Notes under the pieces: generated by a model | What the model was told of the DNA's origin: nothing | Seen by the model: only the letters and a program-made list of their open reading frames with translations | Databases searched by the model: none | NCBI RefSeq assembly: GCF_003816055.1 | Contig: NZ_CP033906.1 | Coordinates: 3,224,001-3,288,000 of the forward strand | Length of the DNA: 64,000 bases | Reading direction: 5' to 3' | Source: Bacillus sp. FJAT-42376 | GTDB lineage: Bacteria > Bacillota > Bacilli > Bacillales > Bacillaceae | Part shown: positions 1 to 7,424 of the stretch, one piece after another | Layout of the letters: every line of letters begins with the position of its first letter | Numbering within the stretch: position 1 is the stretch's first letter | Position numbers and translations under genes: made by a program

Positions 1-47
1 TTCTTTGTTCCTTTTATTGTCACATACTGCTGTTTTTGGGCTTTCAC
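1..47 (-). CDS. minC: Septum site-determining protein MinC (N-terminal fragment)
   Basis: Only the first 15 codons lie in the window, starting at a GTG (47-45) behind a GAGGTG ribosome site. The translation VKAQKQQYVTIKGTK matches the start of Bacillus MinC, the inhibitor of FtsZ assembly that works with MinD to block polar division. It lies directly downstream of mreD, the mreBCD-minCD order known from B. subtilis. The fragment is short, so identification rests on the peptide plus position. Confidence 0.85.
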   Translation of the reverse strand, partial: MKAQKQQYVTIKGTK

Positions 48-113
48 GATGTTCACCTCAATAACATTACAAATTCGACAAACCGGTCCAAATCTCCTTT
101 TTTGCCAAACCGT

Positions 114-629
114 TTAATCCTCTGTCTGCCTTTTGAGGCGGGTAAGGAACAATTTTAAAGGAAAAATGATGACAAGACCCGCAATCGAATTCACAGCCAG
201 TGTCGGCAGCAGTCTTCGATTGGTAAATTCATAAAAGTTCAGCGGATTCGGGCTTATGACAAGCTGAATTCCATACACATAAAATTCCAGAATGCTTATC
301 GCAAGCATTCCGACAAACAGGACGACAAATGCATTATTCTGAAGGACCTTAAGCGCTCTTCCTGAAAGATAAGTCAGAAAAGGATAGGCAAAGAGATAGA
401 CTCCGAGAATTTCAGTATAAACAATATCATGCAGCAGACCGAAAATTAATGCATAAACAATGGCCAGCCGATCCTTCACATAGACAGAAATGAAAAGCAA
501 GATGAGCAGCACGAACCTCGGCACATAAAACATATTATCGGTAAAAGAAGGGATCAGAATTAAATCAACAACCGTGCTTTCCATGATGAAAAAAAATAAA
601 ACAACGACCGGGAGGAGAAACCGTCTCAA
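114..629 (-). CDS. mreD: Rod shape-determining protein MreD
   Basis: The 171-residue, very hydrophobic protein has about five membrane segments and the usual MreD length. MreD is a membrane partner of MreC and MreB in the elongation machinery that directs side-wall peptidoglycan synthesis. The start is TTG at 629, overlapping the mreC stop by 4 nt and preceded by a GGAGGGGG ribosome site. This implies translational coupling in mreBCD. Identity rests on membrane topology and on its place between mreC and minC. Confidence 0.93.
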   Translation of the reverse strand: MRRFLLPVVVLFFFIMESTVVDLILIPSFTDNMFYVPRFVLLILLFISVYVKDRLAIVYALIFGLLHDIVYTEILGVYLFAYPFLTYLSGRALKVLQNNAFVVLFVGMLAISILEFYVYGIQLVISPNPLNFYEFTNRRLLPTLAVNSIAGLVIIFPLKLFLTRLKRQTED

Positions 630-1513
630 TTAGCTTCCCCCTCCGCCGCTCCATCACTGACATCTCCTTCTGGAGGGACAGGGGCTTCACGTTTGATTAT
701 GATTACATTCTCCACATCATAGAAATCTGCGGCCGGTTTCACATAGGCCATTTTCGTCAATCCATAGGAATCAGGCTGAACGTCCTCAACGGTCCCTATA
801 GCCAGGCCAAGCGGAAACACTCCGCCATTTCCTGCTGTGACAACCTTATCTCCCTTTTTAATTTTCATGCTGGTGTTGATGTTTCTGAAAAGAAGCATTT
901 CCCGCTTTTCATCATAGCCGGCAATCAAACCAAAAATATTCTTATCCGATTCCACCACGGCCGGAACCTGATTGACCCGGTCTTGGGCACTGAGGAGCTG
1001 GACGGTGGACGTATAGGCATCAGCACTCTTAATTTTTCCAATCAGCCCTTTGGACGTCATGACGGCCATATCTTCCGTAACGCCATTCTTCGTTCCACGG
1101 TCGAGTGTAATATACTCATACCACCGGTCTGGATTTCTGGCGATCATCGTTCCGATAATGGGCTTAAACGCGCTTAAATTCGTTTTTGCCCCAAGATCCT
1201 CACGAAGTTTGCCATTTTCTTTCCGCAGCCGCTGAACCTCTGCATCAAGAGTTGCATACTTTTCAATTCTTGATTTTAAATATTGATTTTCATTATATGT
1301 ATCCTTTAAAGCAGCAATTTCTTCAAAAGTCCCCCCAATGAATTGGGCAGGCTTATGGAAAACAGATTGAAATAAACCAGTTGAATCTTTTACAAACTTC
1401 TCCGGCCACGTTAATTCACGGTTGCCTTTGACGGAGAAGCCAATCAGTGCCACGAGCAAAATGACGCTTGCCAGAAGCAGAATAAGCCGTTTGTTCATAA
1501 AAAAAGGCGGCAT
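626..1513 (-). CDS. mreC: Rod shape-determining protein MreC
   Basis: The protein is about 295 residues, with one N-terminal membrane anchor (LILLLASVILLVALIGFSV), a coiled coil at about residues 65-110, and the extracytoplasmic beta domain. That domain includes the family signature SYGLTKMAYVKPAADF near the C terminus. MreC links MreB to the penicillin-binding proteins of the elongasome. Two ATGs are adjacent. The second (1513) lies 6 nt from GAGGTG and is preferred over the first (1516), which is only 3 nt away. The acidic, alanine-rich tail is typical of Bacillus. Confidence 0.96.
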   Translation of the reverse strand: MPPFFMNKRLILLLASVILLVALIGFSVKGNRELTWPEKFVKDSTGLFQSVFHKPAQFIGGTFEEIAALKDTYNENQYLKSRIEKYATLDAEVQRLRKENGKLREDLGAKTNLSAFKPIIGTMIARNPDRWYEYITLDRGTKNGVTEDMAVMTSKGLIGKIKSADAYTSTVQLLSAQDRVNQVPAVVESDKNIFGLIAGYDEKREMLLFRNINTSMKIKKGDKVVTAGNGGVFPLGLAIGTVEDVQPDSYGLTKMAYVKPAADFYDVENVIIIKREAPVPPEGDVSDGAAEGEAN

Positions 1514-1567
1514 CATTTACACCTCTTAACGTTTGATATTCCTTATGATGAAATGCTTCTTTAAAAC

Positions 1568-1599
1568 GATTCGGCACCTCTCTGCTGAGGCACCGAATC
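1568..1599 (-). terminator. Hairpin between mreB and mreC
   Basis: A perfect 13-bp inverted repeat (1568-1580 with 1587-1599, loop TCTGCT) lies in the 92-bp gap between mreB and mreC. Read on the minus strand it is followed by GTTTTAAAG, a poor U-tract. It could be a leaky attenuator lowering mreC/mreD relative to mreB, or an mRNA-stabilising end. The structure is seen directly; its role is inferred. Confidence 0.65.
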
Positions 1600-1608
1600 C
1601 ATAAGACA

Positions 1609-2631
1609 TTAACGCAGATTTTTTGTTTTCCCTTTAAATAAGTGGATATGCTCAAGAGCCTTCCCTGTGCCGATTGCCACACAATCCAGAGGATTTTCAG
1701 CAATCAATACCGGCATATTCGTTTCTTCGCTGATGACTTTATCCAGATTGCGAAGAAGGGCTCCGCCGCCTGTCAGTACAATACCCCGGTCCATAATATC
1801 CGCGGCAAGTTCCGGAGGCGTTTTTTCAAGTGTATTCTTAACTGTATCCACAATCGTATAGACGGTGTCGCGAAGAGCCTCAGCAATTTCTTTCGCTGTA
1901 ATTTCAATCGTTTTCGGCAATCCTGTCAGGAGATCGCGGCCGCGGATTTCCATGTTTTCCACATCTTCCGGTGAACCTGCTGATCCAACCTCCATCTTAA
2001 TCGCTTCTGCCGTCCTGTCGCCAATCATGAGATTATAGGTCTTGCGGATATAATTGATAATCGCTTCATCCATTTCATCCCCGGCTACCCGGATGGACTG
2101 ACTGGTTACAATCCCGCCAAGAGAAATAATCGCGACTTCCGTCGTTCCGCCGCCGATGTCGACAACCATGCTTCCGGTCGGTTCCCATACAGGGAGGTTA
2201 GCGCCGATGGCTGCTGCAAATGGCTCTTCAATCGTATAGGCATCACGGGCCCCTGCTTGTCTTGTTGCATCAATAACGGCACGCTCTTCAACAGCAGTTA
2301 TGCCGGACGGCACACAAACCATGACATAGGGCTTTCTTGAGAAAAGACTTTTATTTTTCGTCGCTTGTTTTATGTAATATTTCATCATCGTTGCAGTAGT
2401 CTCGTAATCTGCTATTACGCCATCCTTCATTGGACGAAGCGCCACTACATTTCCAGGTGTACGGCCAATCATATTTTTTGCGTCATTTCCGACTGCGACA
2501 ATGGACTTGGTATCAGTTTGTAATGCAACAACAGAAGGCTCCCGCAAAACGATTCCTCTGCCTTTCACGAACACGAGGGTATTTGCCGTACCCAAATCTA
2601 TCCCAAGGTCTCTAGTACCAATTCCAAACAT
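1609..2631 (-). CDS. mreB: Rod shape-determining actin homologue MreB
   Basis: The 340-residue protein has the actin-fold signatures: phosphate-1 loop DLGTANTLV near residue 11, phosphate-2 [10 protein letters not shown] near 160, and the adenosine motif [10 protein letters not shown] near 290. It forms membrane-bound filaments that orient cell-wall elongation. The start is ATG at 2631 behind AAGGGAGAT. In B. subtilis it follows radC; here the split radC and a transposon lie upstream, so expression depends on the short region 2632-2748 or on read-through. Confidence 0.98.
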   Translation of the reverse strand: MFGIGTRDLGIDLGTANTLVFVKGRGIVLREPSVVALQTDTKSIVAVGNDAKNMIGRTPGNVVALRPMKDGVIADYETTATMMKYYIKQATKNKSLFSRKPYVMVCVPSGITAVEERAVIDATRQAGARDAYTIEEPFAAAIGANLPVWEPTGSMVVDIGGGTTEVAIISLGGIVTSQSIRVAGDEMDEAIINYIRKTYNLMIGDRTAEAIKMEVGSAGSPEDVENMEIRGRDLLTGLPKTIEITAKEIAEALRDTVYTIVDTVKNTLEKTPPELAADIMDRGIVLTGGGALLRNLDKVISEETNMPVLIAENPLDCVAIGTGKALEHIHLFKGKTKNLR

Positions 2632-2708
2632 TCATGTATCTCCCTTTCTGAAACGAATCACTTTTTGTAAAATAAGGATGAACCTTAACGAAAAAACTCA
2701 TAAACCTT

Positions 2709-2728
2709 ATTATAACGTAAATCGTCAA
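2709..2728 (-). promoter_or_regulatory. Possible mreB promoter elements
   Basis: On the minus strand, TTGACG (2728-2723) and TATAAT (2714-2709) stand upstream of mreB. The 8-nt gap is too short for them to act together. TATAAT with a weak -35, or TTGACG with a -10 about 17 nt downstream, are both possible. They matter because the transposon separates mreB from maf and the 5' part of radC. Confidence 0.4.
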
Positions 2729-2748
2729 AAAAAAAAGTGGATTTCAGG

Positions 2749-2902
2749 TTACAAATATCCTTTTTCCTTCAGGCTGATATATTTTCTGTCTCCGATGATC
2801 AAATGATCAAGCAATTCAATCCCAATCATTTTCCCGCATTCGGAAAGCCTCTTTGTAACCTCTATGTCCTCGCGGCTTGGAGAAGGATCTCCTGAGGGGT
2901 GG
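2749..2902 (-). pseudogene. radC: radC 3' fragment
   Basis: The minus strand encodes the last 50 residues of RadC, from [12 protein letters not shown] through a C terminus ending in LKEKGYL and a TAA at 2751-2749. It lacks a start and is the continuation of the 5' fragment at 13.2-13.8 kb. The break lies inside the JAB/MPN metal-binding motif HNHPSGDP: the 5' half ends at HNH and this half resumes at HPSGD. It is not an independent gene. Confidence 0.93.
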
Positions 2903-2909
2903 AAATGTG

Positions 2910-2918
2910 TATGTTTAA
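2910..2918 (+). repeat. Left-end inverted repeat of the transposon
   Basis: TATGTTTAA reads inward 8 bases from the radC junction. The same 9-mer reads inward at the opposite end (13206-13214). It is probably part of the recombinase binding site at each end. Confidence 0.6.
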
Positions 2919-3340
2919 CAAAGGAATATTCATAACATACCTATGCAACGGAAATGAAAGTCAAAATATGGATGGTATGTAATGTTTTATCTAAAGTATG
3001 TTGTATCTCATTTAAAGTATTGTATCAAATGCATTTTTATTATCCACGAATTAAATAGGTTCTCCGTCAAATGTGGGGTGGCAGTGAAAACTGCCACCCT
3101 TATCCAATATGCAGACCCAATCCTTTAAACTGATTTTGCAATAAGATTTTCGCACGGAAGCGAGTAAAATTTTCGAAATCCATAGGCATTCCGTTTTAAC
3201 ACTTTTGTGGAATTGTTGATCCCTACTTGTTTCTCGACAATTCAAATATAAAGGAATGGATATCTGCGTGTATTTTATTTATGTAATTATTTGGGTACCC
3301 CAACAAATAGTATAGAGCCTTAAATAAAGTATATTAAATA
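2919..3340. other. Non-coding left end of the transposon with a strong stem-loop
   Basis: I see no credible gene here; a 64-codon open frame on the minus strand has no family features. The notable element is a perfect 9-bp hairpin at 3076-3099 (GGGTGGCAG, loop TGAAAA, CTGCCACCC) with no U-tract on either side. It may be a recombinase or host-factor site, an RNA structure, or a relic of an older insertion. Confidence 0.5.
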
Positions 3341-3368
3341 AACCCCGTTCTTAAGTTCGAACGGGGTT
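3341..3368 (-). terminator. Terminator after the retron reverse transcriptase
   Basis: AACCCCGTTC (3341-3350) pairs with GAACGGGGTT (3359-3368). The hairpin lies 30 bp past the reverse transcriptase stop. T-rich tracts follow on both strands, so it may act in both directions. Confidence 0.8.
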
Positions 3369-3397
3369 TTGGTTATTGTGATTTATTTCATTATTTA

Positions 3398-5116
3398 CTA
3401 GACTTCCTTTGCCAATTTTAATACTTCAGAAATTGGTATTATTTCATTAGGAGATACACCATTAGATGTAGTTCCCTTAGTTGCAACTCCAATTACCTCA
3501 TTTGAAGCATTAAAAACCGGACCACCACTATTGCCTTCGTAAATTGTAGCCGAAATTTCATACCTTACATTTATTTTCTCGTGCATTCTAATCCCTTCCA
3601 CATAACCACTTTGAGATTTAATATCATTGCCTTCTCTATATGAGGGAAATCCAACCAAATTAATTTGCATATCTTTTTTAATACTTTCGTTTGCACTATA
3701 CCCAATACTTTCAATATCGAGATTTTCAACTTCTAATATAGCAAGATCCTTTTCAATACTGTAACAAATAATTCTTGCTTTATAAATTATGTCGTATGGT
3801 GAAGCTCTATGAATAGCTACATAATATTTGTTAATAAACTTAACTTCATTTTTCATTAAATCTATAACTTCTTTAACAACATGTGCATTAGTGATTAATC
3901 CTATTCCTTTTAATAGAAAGCCAGATCCTTGCCCATAAATGAATTCTCCTGTTTCATCGTTTTTATCAATATATAATTCAAATTCATTACATTCCATCAC
4001 AAATGTATTTTCTTGATAAAATTGTATGTCATTCGGTGGTATTATGATGAGAGGCTCTTCATTTAGATGAGCAATTTGATTATACCTTTTCGCAAGATTG
4101 AGAAATACAGGATCAATTTTCCCTTTCACATTACCAATGTGTGCGATTTTTCCTCTTAAAATCGAAAACATGTCCGGGTATGTATTATTGTTTTTCTGAC
4201 GAAAATTATATTTGGAATTAAAAAGTTCTACTGCAACATCTAAATTGTCTATATTTTTCTCAGCAGAATGCAGAATAGATCGTACTTTTCTTACATATTT
4301 TCTACTTACATTGAGTTTACTATTAACTACAATCCCTGTTACCGACTGATGCTGCTTCCAGTCACTCATCCTGGTTTTACTTTCTTTTATTGAAAATCCA
4401 TATTTATTTATTATTTTAATAACTTCTTCACTTATCTCTATATTTCCATCGCTGTGCTGAATAGCGATCTGTGTTGGGAATATTCGTTTATTGCTTGAGA
4501 AAGTAATATCATCCGCATAGCGGGTATAGTTACAACCTCTTACATTAATCGCTATTCTCGTCAATTCTTTGTCCATGCTCTTTGAAAGTATATTAGATAT
4601 TATGGGGGAAGTTGCTGCACCTTGTGGTAAAAAACCATCTGGGTGACAACAAAGATTTGCCAAAGTAGAAGCAACTGTTTCGTTTAATTTAAAGTAAGAA
4701 ATAAACATATGACGAACTCTACGGAAATTTATACTCTCAAAAAAGTTTTCCAAATCAAAGTTCAATACAAATCTCTTATTGATGTGTTCATTTGCATTCG
4801 TAATAATATCCCGATTTTTCACAAATCCATGGGCTCTTTGATGTGAGTTAAAGTTCAATTCAAGTACGTACAAGAATTTTTTTTGTAAAATTGAGAGATT
4901 AGTATTAGGCGAGTATATAATGCGGGGATCACCATTTTTTTTTCTTAATTCAAATCTTCTATAGCTGTGTGCTCTATCTCTTATTAGAATCTTCCACAAG
5001 AACTCAACAGGAATTTCCAAAAGATTAGCAATATCATTAAAAGTGTTTAAGTTTTGAAAATTTCTTTTTATTTTATCTTCATTGGCTAATAATTCTGTTC
5101 TTATATATCTTCTAAT
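3398..5116 (-). CDS. Retron reverse transcriptase fused to a trypsin-like serine protease
   Basis: Numbering here is from the TTG at 5020 (540 residues). Retron RT hallmarks are present: NAxxH (NANEH, 75-79), catalytic FDLENFF (Asp89), PQGAATSPIISN (132-143), RYADD (Asp170/Asp171) and VTG (227-229). From about residue 360 follows a trypsin/HtrA-like domain with a full triad: His380 (TNAHVV), Asp425 (EKDLAIL) and Ser498 (GNSGGPV). The frame stays open upstream and encodes a typical RT N-terminal helix (NDIANLLEIPVEFLWKIL). A GGGGAG site at 5128-5123 lies 6 nt before an ATT at 5116, which I take as the likely non-ATG start (572 aa). The RNA lies just upstream. Retrons pair a multicopy RNA-DNA hybrid with an effector against phage; here the protease is the likely effector. 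Confidence 0.9.
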   Translation of the reverse strand: MRRYIRTELLANEDKIKRNFQNLNTFNDIANLLEIPVEFLWKILIRDRAHSYRRFELRKKNGDPRIIYSPNTNLSILQKKFLYVLELNFNSHQRAHGFVKNRDIITNANEHINKRFVLNFDLENFFESINFRRVRHMFISYFKLNETVASTLANLCCHPDGFLPQGAATSPIISNILSKSMDKELTRIAINVRGCNYTRYADDITFSSNKRIFPTQIAIQHSDGNIEISEEVIKIINKYGFSIKESKTRMSDWKQHQSVTGIVVNSKLNVSRKYVRKVRSILHSAEKNIDNLDVAVELFNSKYNFRQKNNNTYPDMFSILRGKIAHIGNVKGKIDPVFLNLAKRYNQIAHLNEEPLIIIPPNDIQFYQENTFVMECNEFELYIDKNDETGEFIYGQGSGFLLKGIGLITNAHVVKEVIDLMKNEVKFINKYYVAIHRASPYDIIYKARIICYSIEKDLAILEVENLDIESIGYSANESIKKDMQINLVGFPSYREGNDIKSQSGYVEGIRMHEKINVRYEISATIYEGNSGGPVFNASNEVIGVATKGTTSNGVSPNEIIPISEVLKLAKEV

Positions 5117-5140
5117 TTTAGACTCCCCTTTTTATTCTTA

Positions 5141-5297
5141 GGCAAGCATGGATAAATTCTACCTTTCTAAATTAAATAGAAAATTATACGCGATTAGCTA
5201 AAAGTAGAAAATACGTAAAAGTGACGCAGATAAATAATACATTAAATATTCGGGTTGCGATTTCACAACCTAAAATTAAAATTACCTCATGCTTGCC
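5141..5297 (-). ncRNA. Retron msr-msd non-coding RNA
   Basis: A perfect 10-bp inverted repeat, GGCAAGCATG/CATGCTTGCC, bounds a 157-nt AT-rich tract directly upstream of the retron RT: 5297-5288 as a1 and 5150-5141 as a2. This is the a1/a2 layout of msr-msd transcripts. Just inside a1 lies a stem-loop with GGTTGTG and CGCAACC arms and loop AAAT (5269-5252), a good msr hairpin. Further in, TTTCTA/TAGAAA can pair within the presumed msd, but I did not find one long msd stem. The branching G is not assigned. Confidence 0.8.
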
Positions 5298-5304
5298 AAA
5301 GGCA

Positions 5305-5332
5305 ATTATACAACATTTATTAAAATTGGAAA
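5305..5332 (-). promoter_or_regulatory. Promoter of the retron RNA
   Basis: On the minus strand, TTTCCA (5332-5327), a 16-nt spacer and TATAAT (5310-5305) precede the msr. A start 7-8 nt past the -10 falls at or next to the first base of the a1 repeat (5297), which supports both calls. Confidence 0.7.
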
Positions 5333-5353
5333 ATAATTAATTTATTACAAAAA

Positions 5354-5380
5354 AAAGTTGGCTGCTACTAAACCAACTTT
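5354..5380 (-). terminator. Terminator after the DGQHR gene
   Basis: Read on the minus strand, AAAGTTGG, an 11-nt loop and CCAACTTT are followed at once by TTTTT. It lies 23 bp past the DGQHR stop and separates that gene from the retron transcript. Confidence 0.85.
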
Positions 5381-5402
5381 CCTTCCAAATATAAACATAT
5401 TA

Positions 5403-6392
5403 TTATATCAACCTACTTAATAAATCGTTTGCTAAAGTTTTAGACCCTGATATCCCTTTTATATACTTCAATTCACCATCTATAGACCAATCTACATCTT
5501 TAATTTGTTCTAAACTATCTTTTAATCCTTCAATATCAATAGTTTTATTTGTATTTTTAATATATTTGGGAATAATATGTGATCCAAGAATTGAGAGTGC
5601 ATGGATACTGACAATATGGGTTAACTTATAATCTTTATAATCATCCCATTCGTCAGAAAACAAATCCTTTATTATGTTGAAATACGCCTCAGTAATTAAA
5701 AGGATTTTTTCTTTAGTAAACCCCTTGAAAGTTCCATTTTTAGCCAATAAAGCAATACTTTTATGAAGGTTTTGCAGAGTGATGTGTTTTCCTTTACTTC
5801 TTTTACCAACTATTGTTCCCATTTTGTTAAATGGACTTTTTTCGTTAGTTATTAGATTTGTAGCTACCCAGCTAAAATCATCTTTATCTCTTTTTAAATA
5901 TGTGCTTAAGGACGTACCGATTCCCTTAGCTTTAGTATTTATTGTATCGAATAATTTAATCTCCTCCTCATCATCTAAATAATGGAATGCTAGAAATGGT
6001 ATATTTATATTTGATTGTGTTTCTTGAAAATATAATTCAATTCCTCCTAATCTATGTTGTCCATCCATAAGTGAAGCTTTATTTTTACAAATTAATCTTC
6101 CATATCCTGGTCTACCACTATCATAGAGAGAAAATTCCCATCCACCCATTGCATTTAACAAAATAGGTGTGAATAGAGCATCAGTTCCACAAGAAAGGTA
6201 TTTTGAAAAGTCTTTACATCTTTGTTTACTAACAGGTCTTTGATAGCCCACACCTGAAGGGTCATTGTAAGGCTTAACATAAGTCAATTTTAGCGCATCA
6301 CTTGCTAATAAATTACTTTGATAAATTATCCTACCTCTCATTTTTGATTGAATTACGTTTTCAATAACTAAATTATTATTTAATTTATTCAT
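5403..6392 (-). CDS. DGQHR-domain protein (DndB-like), orphan
   Basis: The 329-residue protein has the diagnostic MDGQHR motif (DGQHR at 110-114) in a ParB/DndB-like N-terminal fold, with a helical C-terminal half. DndB regulates DNA phosphorothioation operons, but no dndCDE or sspBCD genes occur nearby, so this is an orphan. The start is ATG 6392 behind AGGAGG with a 7-nt gap. It diverges from an XRE regulator and is followed by a terminator and then the retron. A defence or regulatory role is inferred from family and location; the activity is unknown. Confidence 0.75.
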   Translation of the reverse strand: MNKLNNNLVIENVIQSKMRGRIIYQSNLLASDALKLTYVKPYNDPSGVGYQRPVSKQRCKDFSKYLSCGTDALFTPILLNAMGGWEFSLYDSGRPGYGRLICKNKASLMDGQHRLGGIELYFQETQSNINIPFLAFHYLDDEEEIKLFDTINTKAKGIGTSLSTYLKRDKDDFSWVATNLITNEKSPFNKMGTIVGKRSKGKHITLQNLHKSIALLAKNGTFKGFTKEKILLITEAYFNIIKDLFSDEWDDYKDYKLTHIVSIHALSILGSHIIPKYIKNTNKTIDIEGLKDSLEQIKDVDWSIDGELKYIKGISGSKTLANDLLSRLI

Positions 6393-6507
6393 TGTTTATC
6401 CTCCTAAATAGCACTTATAAGTATATATTTAATCATTATTTTATATATATATATATCTGTAATATATGGAAACACACCTCTAATCTGTACATAAGAGGTG
6501 AAAATAA
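6393..6507. promoter_or_regulatory. Divergent control region of the DGQHR and XRE genes
   Basis: This 115-bp, almost pure A/T interval holds both ribosome sites, the palindrome ACTTATAAGT (6413-6422) and the 19-mer TTATAAGTATATATTTAAT (6415-6433). The 19-mer recurs with one mismatch at 6861-6879, just past the XRE gene. These are candidate operators of the XRE protein. Confidence 0.5.
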
Positions 6508-6834
6508 TTGGAAAATATAGTTAAGTTAACTGGAGAAAGAATACGTATTTTACGAAAAAATAGGGGATGGACACAAGAGGAATATGCTGAAAAAGCTGAC
6601 TTCCAAACATCATATATTGCAAGTGTTGAAAGAGGAGAAAGAAACATTACACTTGAAACACTCGAGAAACTTTTAGTCCCATTTAATATTAATGCAAGTA
6701 TATTTTTTACTGGTTTTAATTTAAATTCAAAGAACATTGAACGACTTATTACACAACTTATTACATTAGAGGAAAAAGAAATTGATTTAATTAATGATAT
6801 TGCTGCGAGAATCATTAAAACATATAAACCTTAA
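6508..6834 (+). CDS. XRE-family transcriptional regulator
   Basis: The 108-residue protein has an N-terminal lambda-repressor-type HTH (GERIRILRKNRGWTQEEYAEKADFQ and on, ending near residue 65) and a short helical C terminus. The start is TTG at 6508 with AGAGGTG 7 nt upstream. It is similar in size to restriction-control and SinR-like regulators. It diverges from the DGQHR gene and precedes two plus-strand genes of unknown function, so it probably represses one or both units and itself. Confidence 0.85.
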   Translation: MENIVKLTGERIRILRKNRGWTQEEYAEKADFQTSYIASVERGERNITLETLEKLLVPFNINASIFFTGFNLNSKNIERLITQLITLEEKEIDLINDIAARIIKTYKP

Positions 6835-6860
6835 TAGATTACTGGTAAAAATAAATTGCA

Positions 6861-6960
6861 TTATAAGTAAATATTTAATTTTTTTAATAAAAAATAGAAA
6901 TACCTCTAGCCAAACTTGCAAAAATACCTATTTTAATAGTTAAAAACACAAATTGGGCTA
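6861..6960 (+). promoter_or_regulatory. Operator-like repeat and imperfect terminator after the XRE gene
   Basis: The 19-mer at 6861-6879 repeats the one at 6415-6433 with one mismatch. TAGCCAAACTTG (6907-6918) and CAAATTGGGCTA (6949-6960) can form an imperfect stem followed by ATTTTATTATTTTT, a plausible terminator for the XRE gene. Confidence 0.4.
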
Positions 6961-7024
6961 TTTTATTATTTTTATTAAAACCAATATGCTTGTATTAACA
7001 ATTTAACAAGAGAGGTTGGTTTTA

Positions 7025-7336
7025 GTGGCTATTCGAAAATTGAAAATTATAGAAACGGAAACAGGAAATGGTATCAATAACAAAATTTTTTCTATTCGAT
7101 ATTTTGATGATTTATTTTTCAATGAGATAAAAGTAAGTTTTCAAGTTGTTAGAACATCTGAAGGTAGAATGTGGACATTTATAGTAGAAAATGAGGATTT
7201 CTTTCAAAGGAAATTACAGTATATACAATCACTAAAATCAATTTTTCAAATGATCCTACCTACGCTTATTGATAAATACAATTTTTCTCCGCAGATAGTA
7301 ACTATCCATCACAAAAGTAACATTTTAATTATATAA
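7025..7336 (+). CDS. Small protein of unknown function
   Basis: The 103-residue protein probably starts at GTG 7025, behind a GAGAGG site; an in-frame TTG at 7016 lies too close to it. I recognise no domain. It is mixed alpha/beta in look (RYFDDLFFNEIKVSFQVVR), with no signal peptide or membrane segment. It lies 88 bp upstream of the HEPN-like gene on the same strand, and the two may form one unit, possibly antitoxin-like plus toxin-like. That pairing is inference from position and size only. Confidence 0.55.
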   Translation: MAIRKLKIIETETGNGINNKIFSIRYFDDLFFNEIKVSFQVVRTSEGRMWTFIVENEDFFQRKLQYIQSLKSIFQMILPTLIDKYNFSPQIVTIHHKSNILII

Positions 7337-7424
7337 ATTCCTAAGTAAAGGACTTTATATTTATGAAATCTAGTATAAAATGGAATCCTAAAAATTCTCA
7401 TTTTTCTAGGGGAGGATCAAGAAA

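Noticed and set aside
2749..2902. radC tail as a small independent gene
   Set aside because: It has no start or ribosome site and continues exactly the frame of the 5' radC fragment.
3051..3245. 64-codon open frame on the minus strand in the left end of the transposon
   Set aside because: No ribosome site, no recognisable domain, and it spans the strong hairpin; likely chance.
3398..5116. Group II intron or diversity-generating retroelement as the source of the RT
   Set aside because: There is no maturase or HNH domain and no template/variable repeat pair; NAxxH, VTG and the upstream inverted repeat point to a retron.
5403..6392. Active DNA phosphorothioation cluster
   Set aside because: Only a DGQHR protein is present; no cysteine desulfurase, DndC, DndD or DndE genes are in the window.
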